64,000 nucleotides of DNA from the NCBI RefSeq assembly GCF_002127325.2, contig NC_035436.2, positions 23,264,383 to 23,328,382 of the forward strand, written 5' to 3'. Position 1 is the stretch's first letter. Each line of letters opens with the position of its first letter. A model generated the notes under the pieces. It had not been told where the DNA came from. It was given only the letters and a program-made list of their open reading frames with translations, and did not search any database. Of this stretch, positions 60,835-64,000 are shown one piece after another. Both the position numbers and the translations under genes were made by a program. Source of the stretch: Helianthus annuus. Lineage: Eukaryota; Streptophyta; Magnoliopsida; Asterales; Asteraceae.

Positions 60835-63270
60835 ATGGGATGTATTGAAGACGAGAGGTCTAGGAAATGAAGCGTCACGCAAATTGCGACATGATCTACT
60901 CAAGAAGGAGTTTGATGGCTTCACATGTATGGAAAGGGAGTCTTTGGGAGACTTGACAAGTCGATTTTATCACTTGTTGACCGAGTTAAATAACTTTGGG
61001 GTAGTAGTGACTCTAGAAGAAGTTGTCATCAAGTTTGCCGATGCATTACCAGGTCAATGGAATGGTTTCTTGGAAATCTTGAAATACAATGGCACTTTGG
61101 CTACGACAAACATAAATGATTTCGTTCAGCTCTTGGAGAACAAAGATCAAAAAGAGTTCAGGAAGGCCAAAAAGATTCCAGTGCAACAGAATCCTGATAT
61201 GTATTAGGGAAACTGTGGAAGTTCTAGCACTGCTGCAAGACCTGCTCCACATGCTCAGCTTCAAACAGCCTTGTATCAAGAGATATGTACGGAAATCCAC
61301 TACCAGTTTCCTCGACTCAAATGGTTTTTGTCTCAAGCACTGACATGTACGGAAGCCCACAACCGGAAGTCTCAAAGCAAAGCTATCAATCTACCGAAGC
61401 AGGAGATATGTACGGAAATCCATTACCAGTTCCACAACAAGCTTGTTATGGAAGCACTTCCTCTGTCGGTCAGCCATCTAATCCAAATACAGTTCGGCTC
61501 GACACTTCAAATTTCTCGAAAGTAAGTGTTGAAGTAGCTAAGGATCATATGAAGCTATTAAACACATTGGTGAGCGCGTATTGTGGGTTAATAGCAGGTC
61601 AGATTGGAAACATTAATCTGACACACAAAGATTATCAGCAGATTGATAAGGAGGAAATGGATATGATGGACATCAAATGGGCTTTCGCTAGTGCTGTTAG
61701 GCGAGCTAAAGACTTCATGGAAAGGACTGGTAGAACCAGCTTGGAAAGAAAGAAAGATAGCAAGTATAGATTCGATAAACAATCAGTCAAGTGCTTCAAT
61801 TATGGTGAACGAGGTCACTTCAAGAGAGAATGTACAAAGCCAGCTCAACATGGGAACCAGAATCCGTTCAGGAATCAAGGCAATCAAGGCAACCAGCAAA
61901 ATCAGAATCAAAACAGGAATAACGAGCGTACGTTGATGCCTGTGAACAATCCAAATCAAGCAGGAGCATCAAATGCCAATCAGGCTCTTGTGGTACAAGT
62001 CGATGAAGGTTGTGACTGGTCGATTCAGTTGGGAAGTGATGTTCAGGATGGAACAACTTGTTTTGTTGCGGTTGTCAAGGATCTGAAACACACCAGTGGT
62101 GGAGAATCTTCTGCCAGTGGTGGAGAATCATCTGAAGATGAAGACAGTTCTGGTTACAGTTGAAGATGAAGAATCCTCAACTTCAGGAGATGATCATTTG
62201 GATGAAACGTCAAGTGTGTCTGTCGATGCAAATGTTGATGAATTGTTGGGAGAAGCTGCAGCAGGGAATGACAGAAGATCAATTCTGGTGGATAAAGCTG
62301 CTTATTCTTCTTTGTCTATTCATTCAGCCTTTATGGCTAATGTGGGCGGTTCATCAAACATTAATCTGACACACGAAGATTATCAGCAGATTGATAAGGA
62401 GGAAATGGATATGATGGACATCAAATGGGCTTTCGCTAGTGCTGTTAGGCGAGCTAAAGACTTCATGGAAAGGACTGGTAGAACCAGCTTGGAAAGAAAG
62501 ATAGCAAGTATGGATTTGATAAACAATCAGTCAAGTGCTTCAATTATGGTGAACGAGGTCACTTCAAGAGAGAATGTACAAAGCCAGCTCAACATGGGAA
62601 CCAGAATCCGTTCAGGAATCAAGGCAATCAAGGCAACCAGCAAAATCAGAATCAAAACAGGAATAACGAGTGTACGTTGATGCCTGTGAACAATCCAAAT
62701 CAAGCAGGAGCATCAAATGCCAATCAGGCTCTTGTGGTACAAGTCAATGAAGGTTGTGACTGGTCGATTCAGTTGGGAAGTGATGTTCAGGATGGAACAA
62801 CTTGTTTTGCTGAGGTTGTCAAGGAAGGATCTGAAACACACCAGTGGTGGAGAAACTTCCGCTAGTGGTGGAGAATCATCTGAAGATGAAGACAGTTCTG
62901 GTTACAGTTGAAGATGAAGAATCCTCAACTTCAGGCGATGATCATTTGGATGAAACGTCAAGTGTGTCAGTCGATGCAAATGTTGATGAATTGTTGGGAG
63001 AAGCTGCAACAGGGAATTGACAGAAGATCAATTCTGGTGGATAAAGCTGCTTATTCTTCTTTGTCTATTCATTCAGCCTTTATGGCTAACGTGGGCGATT
63101 CAACAAACCAGGTATGTGTCGTTGATCCAATTTCTTATAATTGTGATAAATGTGTTCGTTTAGGTGATAAATTGTCGGACTTGCAAGGCAAATATGATGA
63201 TTTGCAAAGCAAGTATGACGTGACATATATCTACAATCAAAAGTTGATAGTGGATCTTTCGAAATACACA
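60835..63270 (+). pseudogene. Copia gag C-terminal region with internal duplication (copy B)
   Basis: The capsid resumes (WDVLKTRGLGNEA) and ends in TAG at 61,205-61,207 after KKIPVQQNPDMY. After a frameshift near 61,270 the frame continues with repeated MYGNPLPV blocks, a helical MDMMDIKWAFASAVRRAKDF segment, the CCHC knuckle CFNYGERGHFKREC (~61,790-61,832) and a Gln/Asn-rich stretch. A 748-base tandem duplication then repeats the helical segment to the acidic tail. In the second unit a 4-base deletion shifts the knuckle out of frame. After the second unit the protein continues with VCVVDPISYNCDKCVRLGDK and a short coiled coil. The frame is lost at about 63,270. Confidence 0.8.
61608..63104 (+). 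repeat. 748-bp direct tandem duplication within copia gag
   Basis: 61,608-62,356 is repeated at 62,357-63,104, in both cases starting AAACATTAATCTGACACAC. The junction has AAAC-type microhomology. The junction is also present in copy A (about 18,066), so it predates the large duplication. Confidence 0.9.
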
Positions 63271-63867
63271 CAGTGGGTGTGGTTCTGAAAGTCAAAAGAT
63301 GAATAATTCCCTCTCAACACCCAAGAACAAAAACGTTGGATGCTCTTAATTATAAATAAAGTCGCTAGAATAATAATAGCTCAAAAACAACATCAGATCT
63401 CCCATCAATTAACGTCTCTGGCGGGTTTTGCGGTGAAGAACCGACCAAACCAAAACTGAAACGAGCCACCGAGGCTCTGATACCAAATGATGGGTCCGTA
63501 ACGATTCGATTTCAGTCTCGGTTCGGTGAAAAATAGTGAGACAGGTGATTCGAGCCAAGAACAAACAGAAATGAACAAGAAAGATGGAAACTTTTAGGAT
63601 TGGAACATAGATGTTTTCATTGAATGTGATAACAAAATACAAGATAAACATCCAACCCCGGGTGAGCTCCCCCGGGGTGGTGGCTCACAAATGCACCCCT
63701 CACAAGTGGTGTTTAGTAATCTATTTATAGCCCCCCGAGCCTTGTCCTCCAAGCAAGCCGCCTCTTGCTTTGAAAACCTAATAAACACGCAAAAAAATGC
63801 AAAACAATAATATCCCTAAACTAAAGATGTCGTAATTGATAAAATCATTCTCCATTTTGACCCAACA
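63271..63867 (-). mobile_element. Truncated LTR-retrotransposon end inserted in copia gag
   Basis: 63,488-63,867 has LTR-like ends (minus strand TGTTGGGTCAAAATGG to CGGACCCATCA). Next to it, at 63,485-63,473 on the minus strand, is the iMet primer site TGGTATCAGAGCC, followed by about 200 bases of leader. The gag coiled-coil frame is recognisable before 63,270 and again from 63,868, so this is an insertion. The second LTR is missing. Confidence 0.65.
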
Positions 63868-64000
63868 GAGTTAGCCTGTGTAAAGTGTGAAAGTGAGGTG
63901 ATCCGGCTTAAGCTAGATAGTTATTCAAACTCTAGGTATGTGCTGGATCACATCATTGACATACAAAAAGAGAAAAAGGATGTCACGTGCATTGGATATA
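63868..64000 (+). pseudogene. Copia gag coiled-coil extension, continues past the window
   Basis: From 63,868 the frame encodes ELACVKCESEVIRLKLDSYS and then SRYVLDHIIDIQKEKKD, which fits the gag extension of the copia element interrupted at 63,271. It runs off the window end. Confidence 0.7.

Overview
This window is plant nuclear DNA made almost entirely of transposable elements. It is AT-rich, has long (TA)n microsatellites, and carries plant-type Ty3/gypsy and Ty1/copia LTR elements with tRNA-iMet primer sites, FAR1/MULE-type transposase exons, and spliced remnants of host genes. The style of the copia gag proteins (UBN2-like capsid, CCHC knuckle, long coiled-coil extension) suggests an Asteraceae genome. 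That family assignment is inference from memory of such proteins. I see no bacterial genes, operons, CRISPR arrays or tRNA/rRNA genes.

The main structural fact is a large direct tandem duplication. Copy A is 1 to about 18,312. Copy B runs from 28,931 to about 62,601. Positions 1-9,519 match 28,931-37,726, and 9,520-18,312 match 53,350-62,601. Copy B is interrupted by a 15.6-kb Ty3/gypsy element (37,732-53,349, target duplication CACTT) whose unoccupied site is still visible in copy A at 9,520-9,524. That gypsy element is split in turn by a 5.8-kb copia-type element with a single gag-like ORF and no pol (41,590-47,358, target duplication TTCTT). The order of events is therefore: microsatellite-bounded elements, then the copia gag locus and two solo LTRs, then the segmental duplication, then the gypsy insertion, then the copia insertion.

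Layout of one unit: (1) 3' exons of a FAR1/MULE-type transposase; (2) a chain of distinct elements, each bounded by (TA)n and carrying related inverted termini of the type AGGG-AGGATCATG-GAGAA (2,569-12,302 in A; 31,374-37,667 and 54,677-55,855 in B), one of them interrupted by a solo LTR with target duplication TTATA; (3) a copia LTR candidate and leader with a reiterated GACGAAAAACC motif; (4) a copia gag gene broken by a second solo LTR. In copy A the gag reading frame runs directly into the middle of a papain-like cysteine protease pseudogene (18,313-20,231). I interpret this as the tandem-duplication junction.

Between the copies (20.2-28.9 kb) lie a hairpin-forming inverted repeat, a Ty3 gag fragment, a degenerate copia gag-pol, a spliced LIN1/CD2BP2-like pseudogene on the minus strand, a further (TA)n-bounded element, a short CCHC ORF, and the 5' part of the FAR1/MULE gene. 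The right end (60.8-64.0 kb) holds a copia gag region with a 748-bp internal tandem duplication and a truncated LTR fragment.

Almost no gene here looks intact. The best open frames are the gag-like ORF at 42,785-44,893, the gypsy gag-protease at 48,897-50,396 and the gypsy integrase at 40,205-41,521. Identity statements between copies come from reading the sequence by eye, not from a computed alignment.
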